A stretch of DNA of 46,751 nt from Nannochloropsis oceanica (taxonomy: Eukaryota > Sar > Eustigmatophyceae > Eustigmatales > Monodopsidaceae): NCBI GenBank assembly GCA_004519485.1, contig CP038135.1, forward strand, positions 1,127,501 to 1,174,251, given 5' to 3'. The notes under the pieces were generated by a model. That model saw nothing but the letters and a program-made list of their open reading frames with translations, searched no databases and was not told the origin of the DNA. Position numbers and translations under genes: made by a program. The stretch's first letter is position 1, and every line of letters begins with the position of its first letter. Shown in pieces: positions 21,338 to 32,812 of this stretch.

Positions 21338-21755
21338 GGCGAGGAAGTAGGACCTGGGCATTTACTTTGAGGTCAGAGAGGGGTGGAGGGAGGGAGGGGG
21401 GGGAAGGAGGGGTGGAAAGAGGGAGGCAAGGAGGGAGGTTCACGGCCGTGTCTACCGAAACTCAACTTGAGCTGTGCCAGAGAGGAGAAGAATACGGCCC
21501 ACCTTCAATCTTATTACGCCCACTCATTCACTAAGTGACCGACTCAGACAAACAATACTCTCTCTCTCCCTCCAACTCTGCCGCTCTCCACCACCCCTCT
21601 CTGTCTCCACTCTTCCCCTACCCGGCGATCTCGCTTACATTCACCAACAAACATGCCAGCCATCTGTCTCTCCCCCCGTCCCCCTGCACACCCACATCAG
21701 CACCATACACTTATCCATCCCCGCCTCACACACATCTACCCGCCCACCGAGCCGT
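21338..21755 (+). pseudogene. Decayed PGM3 exon 9 / intron 9 fragment (unit 2)
   Basis: Same fragment as at 18023, with the same in-frame TAG, at the end of unit 2. It is absent from the end of unit 3, where sequence after 26763 is unrelated. Confidence 0.85.
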
Positions 21756-21756
21756 G

Positions 21757-23644
21757 TCATTCTTTTTTGGTAGTTTCCTACAATCCTAAAATTATCGCGT
21801 GCAGTCTATCCCCAGACAAATGCAAACACAGGTGCTTACAGAAGCATGCCACCTCTCGGGATTACACACGAGGGGAAGCCTAAAATGCTGTCGTATGAGC
21901 AGTTGTCATGTAGAGAAGGAAAAGCGTGTGCTCATGAGGAACATGAAAGGGGTATTAAACATCATCGTGCACAAGATGAGTGCAGCAAAACCATCTTCTG
22001 GTGCAAGTACACCAAGCTAGAGCAGACAATAGTACAGATAACATGGACAAGGCGAACCAGCTCGAGTCGAAACATTCATAATACCAAGGAGTGGCCAACG
22101 GACGCGTCGGAACATAATTGCCTTCTTTCTCCAAGAGACAATCTTCGTCTTCCTTGATGACTCCACTGCCTACACATGCCAAGTACACACGCATAGGACA
22201 TTAAACATAACCATACCTATCTCCAATATAAGGCGAGAGACATCAAGACAACGCGTAAGAGAAGTGCGTCGTACCAGACGCACAGGAAGCAAACCAGCCA
22301 GCCAATGGCGTCACAATTTATGGTGATGTAGCTTCGGTTTTAAACCCCAAAAAAACAAAAACCAGTTTATGGTTTGAAACCAAAAACCAGTTTATTTGGT
22401 GGTTTTTGGTTTTCTTTTCTTGGATTGAATCTCAATGTTTCATACACTTGGTTGCTTGTGCTCTTGCATTATTGTATTTCAGTTGCTTGCTTCCTTGTAT
22501 GCGTACCGTCAGCCTGCATGGTAGCACCATCGATGGGCTACTTGCCTGTTTGCCACATCTGATCTGGTTGGTTGCCTCCTTGGGAAAGCAATGGAATCCC
22601 TTGGAATACCGCACAGACATACTCTGTGTCTCACAGATAAAGTGTCTGTGACACCCCGAGATACTCGCACCTACCCACATGTCCATGTCCACACGCACAC
22701 GCACATGCATCCCTCCCCCGCTCTCAACCCACCCAGCCCCACAATGTATATCAATCGTTCTTAACCCTCCCCACCCACACCTCACGCACTCTGTTTCATC
22801 CATACGTGGCAACACAAGCAAGCCAACAATGTTCATCAAGAAGCTGCCCTCGCTCCTTGTGCTTGCTTTATGCGCCAGTAATGCGGCCGCCGGTTACACC
22901 AAGACGGTCAACGCCTCCACCTACGCTCTGACAACGTATGATGCCGCCGCTGACAAGCCCCTCCAGGTGAAGCCCAACACCGTCTACACCATCGACAAGT
23001 TTCTCGACGAAGACTACCACATTGTAATCCAGTGCCCGCAGCCCAAGAATGGTCGCATGAAGAAGAAGGGTTTCATCACCTATTTGAGCTATTACGAAGG
23101 CTTTAATGACAGTGGTCTCGAAGTCTATGGGGACGGCAGCGACGATGTACAAGGTGAAATATGGAGTGCCGTTGGTGATCCTGGGTACGGATCTTTCCTT
23201 GCGCTGTTCTGCACCAATGGCAAGCTTACCTTTGGCTTTAATTATGAAGGCTCATGATAGCGTGTCGTACTGAATATTATGATTGAATGACCGGACCAGC
23301 TTCTCATTCCAATCTCTATTTGTTTGCTGTGATGTGTTGCCGAGACGCGTGTATCTTTGACGACGTCCTGTCATTTCTACTCTTGCACGAGGATGTGAGC
23401 ATAATTCAGGGACCGATGAAAGCCCGGCAACCCCATCAGAAGCCTTGGTGGATGAATAATCACATGGTACGGAGTGGAGAAGTAGCTAAAGAATCAAAAG
23501 CAAGGCGCCAAAATCGAAACTTTGACGGCTCTGTTTTCTTTCCCCCCCTTTCGGGTCTTTTTTGTTTTTGTGCATGCGCAAAGTGCGAGTCTGACAGAGT
23601 ATTAAAAAACAAGGACCGTTAACGACCAAGCAATTCAGAAGAGC
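21757..23644. repeat. Tandem array unit 3, left part
   Basis: Identical in sampled lines to the first 1,888 bases of units 1 and 2, then breaks off after CAGAAGAG. The corresponding continuation (AGCACATTTCACTCC) resumes at ~25766 after foreign, repeat-rich sequence. Confidence 0.9.
22829..23257 (+). CDS. Small secreted protein, array copy 3
   Basis: Third identical 142-aa copy. Its coding region and near flanks are intact even though unit 3 is broken ~390 bases downstream of the stop, so it may be expressed. Confidence 0.77.
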   Translation: MFIKKLPSLLVLALCASNAAAGYTKTVNASTYALTTYDAAADKPLQVKPNTVYTIDKFLDEDYHIVIQCPQPKNGRMKKKGFITYLSYYEGFNDSGLEVYGDGSDDVQGEIWSAVGDPGYGSFLALFCTNGKLTFGFNYEGS

Positions 23645-25767
23645 CTTAGTGCCCTTTGTCTGAGGAAAGATTTTCATATAAAACTTCTCATAGAAGTTTC
23701 TAAAAGAGTCTAACGGACCACTTCATGATTATGTAAACTACATATATACAATTAAATGTCGTAGTAAACGATCCAGATTGATTTTTCCCGTCGCCCGTAT
23801 CCGAACTGCCATGAGAAAGAAAGGGCGTTCTGGAGTTACTGATGCAGTGGATGTCCATATGGCGGCAGCAAAAAGTAACTGGCAGTCAATGTTATCGACT
23901 TTTGTGAGCAGGAAATATAGTTCGAGTCCAATGATAACTGTTGAGATGATTAACGGACTATACAGAAAAATATATACGTTTTTTGCTCTTTTTACTTTTT
24001 TAGTGTTTTAATCACCATTATGAGCCTTGCCACCGACATGATGGCATCTACTTCTATCATAATGTGAGCACCAAAATAAATTCGCCCTAGGTCGCGGGGT
24101 AGTACACATGGCGCGGGATGACCGGCAGCCAAAGGAGTGACTTGTGCGATCCTACGATATAGATGCTAGTTTTTTCATGGCGCTGCAAAAAATGTCTATA
24201 AAAAGAGTGACGTCCATCAATGGAGATGACATAAATTCACACTTGACAAGGCTCGTAATGGTGATTTAAACCCCACAGGTAACTGGCGGTATGGTGAAAG
24301 AACCAAAACTCTGGGAACCAAAAGCCTTTTGGCCATGGGAACCAAAAGCTTTAGCCTTGGCCACAAGCCTTGACCTTTGGGAACCAAACGCCTTAGCCAT
24401 CATCACTTGGGAATCAAACTTCCTGACAACCCATATTTTAGTCCTGAATCATCAAAGCGCGAAGCGCGTTAATCAATACAAAAAACACCAAAAATAACAG
24501 AAACCGTACGGACTATACAGAAAGTTATGTAAGTTTTTTGCTCTTTTTACTTTTTGGAGTTTTAATCACCATTACGAGCCTTGTCACCGGCATAGTGACA
24601 TTTCCTTCTATCATATTTTGAGCACCAAAAGAAGCCCGCCACGCATGACGGGGAAGCTGCCGGCATCAGTCCCACACGTTGGCGCGGGATGACCGACAGC
24701 CAAAGGAGCGGCTTGTTTAGAGCGGGATGGCGTAATCGTCCCGCGCCAACGTGTGGGACTGATGCCGGCAGCTTCCCCGTCATGCGTGGCGGGCTTCTTT
24801 TGGTGCTCAAAATATGATAGAAGGAAATGTCACTATGCCGGTGACAAGGCTCGTAATGGTGATTAAAACCCCAAAAAGCGGGACGATGACGCCATCCCGC
24901 TCTGAACAAGCCGCTCCTTTGGCTGCCGGTCATCCCGCGCCAACGAGTGGGACTGATGCCGGCAGCTTTCCCGTCATGCGGGGCGGGCTTATTTTTGTGG
25001 CAATAATTAATCAATAATTTTATAATTACGCCGGTAAAATTTTCTAGTCATCAGCATGACGAATATAGGCACCAATTTTGTTGGTGCCTTAAATATGAAA
25101 GTGGCCACGTGAATAGATCTGCTTACGCTATATATGAAGTCTTTATATACGATAATTTGTGTGTTTCTTTTTTTAATTTCCTTCTCAATAAATGTACTTT
25201 TTCTGACTCCGTTTGGACATCACACACCAAGTCTCCCGACAAGACGGGCAAAAAACTTACATAACTTTCTGTATAGTCCGTACGGTTTCTGTTATTTTTG
25301 GTGTTTTTTGTATTGATTAACGCGCTTCGCGTTTTGATGATTCAGGACTAAAATATGGGTTGTCAGGAAGTTTGATTCCCAAGTGATGATGGCTAAGGCG
25401 TTTGGTTCCCAAAGGTCAAGGCTTGTGGCCAAGGCTAAAGCTTTTGGTTCCCATGGCCAAGGCTTTTGGTTCCCAGAGTTTTGGTTCTTTCACCATACCG
25501 CCAGTTACCTGACAAGGCGACAAGGCTCGTAATGGTGATTAAAACCCCAAAACAGTAGAAAGAGCAAAAAACTTACATAACTTTCTGAATAGTCCGTAAA
25601 AAGAGCAAAAATCGTATATGTTTTCTGTATAGTCCGTGTCATCAGCATGACGAGTATAGGCATCAACAAAACTGGTGCCTAAAACAAGAAAGTGGCCCCG
25701 TGAATAGATACGATTGTATTATCCTTCGCGCCCAGAATTAATTGAACCCCGATCTGAAGAACTATAA
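23645..25767. mobile_element. Nested fold-back element insertion interrupting unit 3
   Basis: About 2.1 kb absent from units 1 and 2. An outer element runs from CGGACTATACAG at 23954 to TGTATAGTCCG at 25637. Inside it, arms 24276-24541 and 25249-25511 are near-perfect reverse complements, including an odd run of AACCAAAAGCCTT-like units. Between those arms is a long palindrome (24551-24877) and another partial copy (24886-25000). A direct repeat starting GTCATCAGCATGACGA occurs at ~25048 and ~25638. No transposase or other coding region is visible. The flanks share at most two bases, so a target-site duplication is not evident. Confidence 0.8.
24551..24877. repeat. Long near-perfect palindrome
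   Basis: Arms ~24551-24698 and ~24738-24877 are reverse complements with only a few mismatches, separated by ~40 bases. The left arm starts TTTTTGGAGTTTTAATCACC and the right ends GGTGATTAAAACCCCAAAAA. Such a structure can extrude as a cruciform or be transcribed into a long hairpin. Confidence 0.88.
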
Positions 25768-26763
25768 AGAGCACATTTCACTCCTGAACATCATTATACA
25801 GCCCTCTTAGATCCCTGAACCAACAAAAAGCTCGATGCGCGTAATAACAACACCACAAATAACATAAACCGTACGGACTATACATAATTCTGTGTACGTT
25901 TTTTGCTCTTTTTATTTTTTTGGGGTTTTATATAACGTGCAGAAGCAACGCCACCGGCATGATGGCATCTGCTTCTATCTTAATGTGAGCACCAAATTAA
26001 GCTCGCCCCGCATGACGGGCTAGATGCCGGCATCAGGCCACAGGCGTTTTCGCGGGACGATGACGCCATACCGCTCTAAACAAACCGCTGCTTTATGTCT
26101 GCCGGTCATCCCGCGCCATCGAGTGGGACTGATGCCGGCACCTATCCCGTCATGAGGTGCGGGCTTAGTTTGGTGCTCACATTAAGATAGAAGTAGATGC
26201 CATCATGTCGGTGAAAAAGCACGTGATGGTGATTAAAAGCCCAAATAAATAAAAAGAGAAAAAAACTTATATAACTTTCTGTATAGTCCGTGAAGAAGTG
26301 AGCGAAGTGAAGCGCAACTGTTTCTTTTTTTCCTTCGCACCACAGATGCGGACGCTGTATAAAATGCTTCCCCTCTGACCTCCTCTTTCCCCTCCACCTT
26401 CTTCTAGCCCTGTATGGGCCATCCGAGGGCTTTGCTGGTATAGTTAAAAACCTGTCAAAGCCACAAAAAAATATTTGGCAAAATAAGGGGAAAATTACTG
26501 TTGGAGGGCTTATGCTCGTTTGTAGTCCTGGTGACGTGGCGGACTTGTGCTCGGGTAGGTAGCATTTGTTTGCGGGTATGGGTTGCGCGCGATAATTTTA
26601 GGATTGTAGGAAACTACAGCTCACTTTTGCCACCAAATCTTATGAGCCTGAGGGTCTCCGATTTCTTCTTCAAGCAAGGCGGGCAGGAAATCAAGCGGAC
26701 ATCCACCAAGGCGTACTCAAGCAAATAATCGACCTTTTTTACTCAACAATGCTGTGACAATGT
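25766..26763. repeat. Tandem array unit 3, right part (diverged)
   Basis: Corresponds to ~17026-18010 of unit 1 but with many substitutions and indels in its first ~600 bases, while ~26410-26755 is almost identical to units 1 and 2. Similarity ends after GCTGTGACAAT, where units 1 and 2 continue into the PGM3 fragment and this copy runs into unique sequence. It looks like the older, ancestral right edge. Confidence 0.85.
25874..26290. mobile_element. MITE-like fold-back element, diverged copy
   Basis: Starts CGGACTATACATAATTC and ends TATAGTCCG. It differs clearly from the copies at 17118 and 20433 in its centre, where a CGCGGGACGATGACGCC block replaces theirs. Confidence 0.72.
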
Positions 26764-27181
26764 ATGGATTCACGCATTGCAGGAGTCAGTTCCAGGGTCT
26801 CGTCCAATCCAGGCGAGCAAGAAGCGAAGTCGGGGCAAGTGGAGGAGCGAGGTGCAAGCAAGCGCTCTCCGAGCAGAAACAAGCTTCATCTTGTTCTTTC
26901 CCTGGCTTCTAGATTCACACGCCCGGGCTAAAACATGGTGATGCGCACCGAATTCAGCCAGGAATGGATATGGAAGTTAATCAAATCATCATTCATGCAG
27001 CGACTAAATGTGCCGGCATGTTAGGGAGATTTTGCCTCTCTCCGCTCCGTGCAGTTAACTGCAGTCATGCGGAGGCGTGCTTGGACGCGGCATATAATGT
27101 TTCATGGCATTCCAGATCTCACTTACTAACCCACTGCCAAAACACACTCCGCGGCACATTAGCACAGTGATTTGGGGAGGT
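26764..27181. other. Unique spacer and 5' flank of the repeat membrane protein gene
   Basis: No array similarity and no supportable gene. It holds the presumed promoter of the gene starting at 27182. Confidence 0.55.
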
Positions 27182-29809
27182 ATGACGTATCAATCTGCTC
27201 ACGATGTTACGGGTAGCGGCAGTGTGAGATATGACGAGGCAAACAGCGTCTTGGCCGCCGGCGGAGCAGGAGAAGACTTTGACGACCAGCCCACGATACT
27301 CCACCTGAACGAAGACGCCAGTAGCCGCCGTCATCGGTGGTGGGTGCGGATGGCCGTGGGCGTAGTCATAGTCTCGTGTCTAGCGCTGACCACTGCCCTG
27401 GCCATAAGCAATACGACGGGCGGGAGGTCGGCCTTGCTTCGTGGGGTCACGCCGGGATCTGCAGCGTTAGCTACCGCCACGAGTGCGGTGGAAGGGTACG
27501 TACTGTTGTCAGGATATGCTTGAAAAAGATGTGTGCTTTGGCTGTGAAGGGCGACTATGATAAGTGTGTCTGGTGCCATGAATCGAATCGTACACCCCTT
27601 TACTTGCTCATTCATATCTCCAATCCAAGATTCACTTACACTCATACTTCCCCTTACCGTACTACTTCCTCACACAACAGTTCTCCCTCGCCCTGTGGCT
27701 GCTCCTGCGGATGTGAAAGCAGTGGTAGCTGTGGTTGTGGCTCCTCATGTTCGGGCTGCGGCTCCCCCCAGGACCCCAGCACGATCGCCCTCTCTCTACC
27801 TTCCTCCTCCCTGCCTCGGGAAGGGGGTTGCGAAGGCAGCTGTAAGTGCGGGAAGGGATGTAATGGCTGTGGCAAAGGCGAGGAGATGATGTCGATGGAT
27901 CCCGACACGGATGGTAGTAGAGGCTGTGGCTGCGGCGAGAAGACCAAGGGTGGCAAGAAGAAGGCGGTGGCGTTTTCGGAGGTTGATGACGAGACTGAGG
28001 ACGAAGACGGGGCCGACGTGACAGCGCCGATGTCTCCCCTTGAGCGGGTTGCCTCGCCCTTGCCTCCTTCTATGGTGGAGCTGGCCCGGAAGAAGAAGCA
28101 CGAGAAAAACCCGCCGAAGCATCACCACCACAAGCACCACCACCAGGCCGAGGACAAAGCCAAGCCCAAATCGACTACTACTACCACCACCACCACCAAG
28201 ACCACCACCACCACAACCACAGATGCCTCGGCTTCTCCTTCTTCTACGGCCATGGAGAGCAACGGCACTACCGCGGCTGAAAACACCACCGCACCCTTTG
28301 ACTGGCAAAAGTACGTCCCTGGTGGCGTGGGTGGTGCCGGTACAGGAGGAGGGGCAGGCGTCGGCGGCGCTTCTCCCTCCTCATCCTCCTCTCCTTCTTC
28401 CTCCTCGACGGGGGGTTTTGACTGGTCTAAGTACGTTCCGCCCGGCGTCAACGTAACGACCAATACCAACAACGCCACCACTATCTCGTCCTCTCCCGCG
28501 CCCTCCCCCTCCTCCCCTGCTTCGGGCGCCCAGCCAGGTGGACAAGCGCCGTTCGACTGGTCCAAATACGTCCCACCCGGCGTAAATATCACCATCAACA
28601 CGAACAACGGGACAGTCCCGCCATCCCACCCTTCGAACTTGAACAGAACAACGGCTGTAGATGCCCTAGACACTGCCACGGCGGGCACTGTCGTCCTCGG
28701 TTCTTCCTCGGCTGCCACTGCTACGGCCTCCCCTCCCTCCCCCGGTGGCTTCGACTGGAGCAAGTACACCAACGGCGGAGGCGCCAGTGGAGGAAGCCCT
28801 GCTGCTGGGGGCGGCAGTCACCCCTCCGGCCCTCCCTCCAGCCCTCCCTCCGGCTCCCCCTCCTCCTCCTCGGGAGGTGGTGGCCCCGGCGGCTTCGATT
28901 GGGGCAAGTACACCAACGGCGGTGGTGGTGGAGCTCCTTCTGCTGCTCCTTCTGCTGCTCCTGCTGCTCCTGCTGCTCCTGCTGCGACTCCCAAGAAGTC
29001 GAAGAAGGGAGACAAAAAGAAGGAATCCGCACTAGCAGCACCAGCAGCACCAGCAGCGTCTGCTCCCGCGGCGGGTCCGGGCGGTGACTGGTCTCACTAC
29101 ATTCCTAGCAGCGCCGGCGGGAGCAGCGCGCCCACCAAGCTCTTCGAGATGACCCCTTCCTCCCTTTCTCCCTCCCCCGACAAAGTCCCTCCCCCCCCCC
29201 CCGTCGAGATGGAGGGCCCTCCCCAGCCCGACAGCCCGTCCTCTCTCCATTCGTCGCCCTCAATGCACTTCCCCTCGCCCGAGATGCCCGAGCAACCGGC
29301 GCAGAGGGAGCAGCCGGAACAACAGCCGCAACAGCCTGGAGGAGGAGGAGGGGTGAGTCTTTAAGACGAGGGGCAGGAGGAAGGGAAAGAACGAGGGGCA
29401 TTTGACTGACTGTTCGTCTTGACCCAAACAATCAACAGAGCTGGTGGCCCTGGTACAACAGCCAGAACTCGGCCAAGGAGGAACAGCAGGTAAAGAGGAA
29501 GGGATGAAGGGCAGCCCTGAACTAGGGGGTTGGTGATATGGATGCCAAGGACTCGTTATCTCTTCTCTGCACTGACGCCCACACACACCCCGTCTCCTCT
29601 CCTGACTCCCTTCCTCCCTTCCACAGCTGGGCTCGGCGACGGACGCCCACCTGGGGACTGACTGGTACGACTGGCGTGGCTGGCGACAGGGCACAACGCA
29701 GGACGAGGGCGAGAGGGAGGGAGCGGGAGAGGGAGCGACGACGGGTGTGGTGGTTGCGGCGGTGAAGGGAGAGCAGCCAGAGCAACCGGAGCAGAAGCAG
29801 CAGCCGTAG
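27182..29809 (+). CDS. Single-pass membrane protein with Cys-rich, His-rich and F-D-W-x-K-Y repeat ectodomain
   Basis: 739 aa from four exons in phase: 27182-27495, 27681-29352, 29439-29489, 29627-29809. Residues 1-54 are hydrophilic and acidic. Residues ~55-75 form one transmembrane helix with flanking Arg and no cleavage site, so a type II topology is likely. Residues 110-189 hold 15 cysteines in C-G-C, S-C-S-G-C and C-K-C-G-K-G-C arrangements, like metallothioneins. At ~255-265 is a run of seven His among Lys, then a poly-Thr stretch. From ~28290 to 29100 six copies of an F-D-W-(S/Q/G)-K-Y-type motif, often followed by P-P-G-V-N, alternate with Ser/Pro/Gly/Thr linkers carrying N-glycosylation sequons. 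The C-terminus is Trp-rich, then Gln/Glu/Pro-rich. I know no named family. A wall-associated or metal-binding surface protein is inference. Confidence 0.72.
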
Positions 29810-30593
29810 GAGAGATTGGGAGATGACAAGATGTGTGTTGTCTGTGTGCATGCACATCGCTTTTGTGTAGTAGTGGCTGATTGATTTCAGTTTCTTTGTT
29901 GTGTGTCTTGCCATAGATATGGACGGAAAGGAAAGACGAGACGGTTGAGGGTTGGAGATAGAGAAGATAGAGAGGGGGGTTGAAGATGACGGAGAGAGGG
30001 AGGGGGATAGGAGGGGGGGGTAGCGTGGCTTGTGGGAGTTGAGTGAGTGCCGTGACTATGAGAAGACAGGAGGGAGGGGGAACAGCCGAGAGAAAGCCAT
30101 GACGGAAAGAAACGGGAGCTACAGACACCACGAAAAGCAGGGAAAGGGAGTGGCTCTTGTGCATGGATGCCAGTTGCCAAGGCCAGGCGAAAGATGCGGT
30201 CATTCGACAGACTTCATGACCCGACAAAGAGAAAGAATGATGGACTAGGGAAACTCCCACGACGACGACGACCGCGCGCGTCTCTTTCGTTTCCTTCTTC
30301 CCTTTCCGACGACCTGGGGCAGCAATTGCTTAACGTTTAATTACATCTGCATTCGCTGGCGCTTGTCATTTTATGCATTCGTCGTTTGTATTCTACTTCC
30401 CTTTCATGTATATACACATTGCCGGCCATCGTCCCGAGTGTTTTCTTCATCTGAGGCCAGCGTGAAGCGCTGCAACCAGCCTCTTACTCGTTCAATCAGA
30501 CCATGCTTAGTCTGGTGGCCCTCAATCGCTCGCTCTACTTGCTCGCCCTGGAGCTAGGCCTCCCTCCCTCCCTCCCACCCCTCCTCCCTTTCT
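29810..30593. other. Intergenic region between convergent genes
   Basis: 3' flanks of the repeat membrane gene and the fatty acid hydroxylase gene. The minus-strand stretch ~30418-30560 is open and could be an alternative last exon of the hydroxylase (see that entry). Otherwise nothing recognisable. Confidence 0.5.
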
Positions 30594-31631
30594 TCACCCT
30601 CCCTCCCTCCCTGGAACCGTCCCCATCACGGTGTCGATCCATGGCCAAGAAAAGGCGAACCAAAGGCCGTCACACTTCAGGTGGTGCTTGGTGTGGTGGG
30701 CTTTGACTGCCTTGCCGAGAGCAGTGCGGGGTCGAACGCGAGTGTGCACGCTGAAGTGTGCCCACTCGTACAACAGTCCCATGAGCCAGTAGGTCTGGGG
30801 AGGGAGGGAGGGAGGGAGGGAGGGAGGGAGGGAATGAGGCGGACAATGATGACTGATCCTTTCAAGATCATGCAAATATCAAATTATTGTTTCCTTCCCT
30901 CGCTCGTCTCCCCCTCTCGTTGCCCTCTCCTTTCCTTTCTCCCTCCCTGAACTGACCCCCAGCACGGTCCAAACCCACGGCTGGGGCAGCATGAGCCAGC
31001 CCGCCCCACACGCTACTGCGCCCCATACCGCCACCAGAAGGGGAGGGTCGATCGAGACGTGGTAGAAGGGGAGGGCGTGATGCTGTGCATGGATTTCCCG
31101 GCCAGGCCAGGGGAGAGAGCTGTGGAGCAGGAAGCGGTGGAGAGACCATTCTTGGAGCATCCAGCCTGCCACGGTCAAGGGGATGAGGGTCAGCTCGAAG
31201 AGGAGGTGAGGAAGGGAGGGAGGAAGGAGGGGTGAGGAGAGGAGGCGGCCGGTGGAGAGGGAGGCGATGCCAACAAGGATGAGGATGATAGACGGGTGGC
31301 TGAAGAAAATGAAGAGGGCGGAGGGCAGGGTGGTGGGGACTGCGAAATCGGCGGATGGGAAACGGAGAGTTGCGTCTTCTGAGGACAGCTGACGGACGTC
31401 GACCAGTGGCTTGCTTGTTGTAGAGCTTGGAACAGGAGAGGGGAAGGAGGGGGAGGAAGAGGAAGATGAGCGGTGGGGCGGGAAAAGAGGAGCTGGGCCG
31501 GGAGCGAGCCAGGTCTGTATGGCCTGAGGGTGGGGTCGGGTGGGGGAAGTGGGAGGAACGAAGAGAGTGGGCAGAAGGAGATGACAGCGGCAGGTTCGAA
31601 AAAGGGAATAAGCGAATATGAGAAAATGCAT
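30594..31631 (-). CDS. Fatty acid hydroxylase superfamily membrane enzyme
   Basis: Di-iron, membrane-bound oxygenase of the fatty acid 2-hydroxylase/sterol desaturase superfamily, probably in the ER. Exons 30957-31631 and 30594-30794 give 291 aa. The His clusters are H-R-F-L-L-H (165-170), H-A-Q-H-H (181-185), H-F-S-V-H (238-242) and H-H-T-K-H-H (258-263), in the order and spacing of this superfamily. Hydrophobic helices lie at ~105-125, 143-160, 198-218 and 226-236. The end, W-I-D-T-V-M-G-T, matches the D-x-x-F-G-T close of the domain. There is no cytochrome b5 domain. Residues 1-100 are Ser/Pro-rich and the ATG choice is the least sure point. An alternative splice (donor after the M-G-T codons, acceptor CCTAG near 30560) would replace the last residues with ~50 others. 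Exact substrate cannot be told. Confidence 0.82.
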
Positions 31632-32812
31632 GGCTTGCTTTCAATAATTTTTCATCAAGGCTCCGGCCCGGCATGCGCGGGAAAGATGAAGGCAGATATC
31701 AGGGTTGGCGACGAACATACCTGCAATGGCCCCATTCGGCCCCGCCGTTCTTCTGGTAGTGGCTGTCTTTCTGGGTGTCGATGTACATACTTATGCTGGG
31801 AGAGCGGGGAGACTGTGAAAGGTGGTGGTGATGGTGCTGCTGCAGCTGGCGGTGGTGATGAAGGCCTACGATCGAAGTATTGCCTTGGGATCGAGGCCGG
31901 CGACGGCAAGAGGGGTGTTGACGGAAGGACAAAACATGCCCTGCTTATGAGAGCGCCTCCAGCAGCTGCTGCTGCTGCTGCTGCTGCTGTGGTGCAACAG
32001 GCAATGTTAGCCATCCTGTGTGTTCATGTAGATGTACGTATTGAGTTGGCAATAAATGCGTAAAGGCGAGCTGCTGCCTGTTGTGGGATAAAATGGGGTA
32101 TGGACTCGGAGTCATCAATCGAGCCGTTGATTTCTCACAACATTCTTGTAGACGAAGTTATTATTACTATATATATATACCCTCCTTCTCTCTCGCTCTA
32201 TAACTACAGGTGAATTGTCTTTCTCTGTTCAATATTTCCTGCTCTGTTCATTCTTGGAGGAGCCATGCTGGCTTTTCTTTCCCTGAGGAGTACTGACGAG
32301 CCCTTTCGCATTCAATCAAGAGACTTGTGTACCATAGCGTTACGACACTCGGCCAACCGTGCTTACACGTTCTGTGTCTGTGTGTGTGTCTGGTTCGGAT
32401 CCGGCACCTACTCGAGGCTCGGAACACTCAGGCGTACAGAAGGGCGCCCGAGAAGGGGTCATTGTCGTCGTCTCATTGCTGGCTGCAATACCAAAGTTAT
32501 GTCAGAACCTCTCGTCGACAGAGAGCATGCTTTGCTTGATTGCCTCGTACGTTTCTCGTGTGCTTACCACACATGCGCCGTGCTCTTCAGGCATGTTCCA
32601 ATCATGCCAATTGCTCTAGCCTGCGACAACGAATAAACAGGCGCCATGATGACGTGGGGGCTGTATGAGTGCAAAGGCGAGCTAAAGCCTTAGTGTATGT
32701 GTTGTCAGTGTGATTGTCGTGCCCCATCACACGACGTCGCTTCGCTTGGCAATTTTCTTATTATCCATCCCTCCCCTTCCGTTCCCTCATAGAGCACAGG
32801 CCCCCCACCGAG
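31632..32812. other. Intergenic region between divergent hydroxylase and ferredoxin-like genes
   Basis: Shared 5' region of 1.2 kb. It contains a (CTG)n run at ~31968-31990 and a TATATATATATA stretch at ~32168-32180. Several open frames exist but none shows family resemblance or splice support. Confidence 0.5.

Larger units (their letters stand above)
18442..21756. repeat. Tandem array unit 2 (3,315 bp)
   Basis: Second full copy. Every open frame in it encodes the same product as in unit 1, and I found no base difference in the lines compared by eye. Such identity points to a very recent duplication, ongoing homogenisation, or an assembly artefact. Confidence 0.95.

Noticed and set aside
24246-25017. 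CRISPR-like or regularly spaced repeats in the insertion
   Set aside because: The repeats are inverted and nested, not direct and evenly spaced, and the window is eukaryotic.
27337-27680. Reading the repeat membrane protein as a single frame from 27337
   Set aside because: The portion before 27681 is intron sequence in that frame. The spliced start at 27182 gives a clean transmembrane helix and a phase-matched GTACGT/CAG junction.
31473-32063. Plus- and minus-strand frames between the hydroxylase and ferredoxin genes, including an Ala run
   Set aside because: The Ala run is a (CTG)n microsatellite, no motif is present, and the upstream exon of the hydroxylase could not be tied to it.
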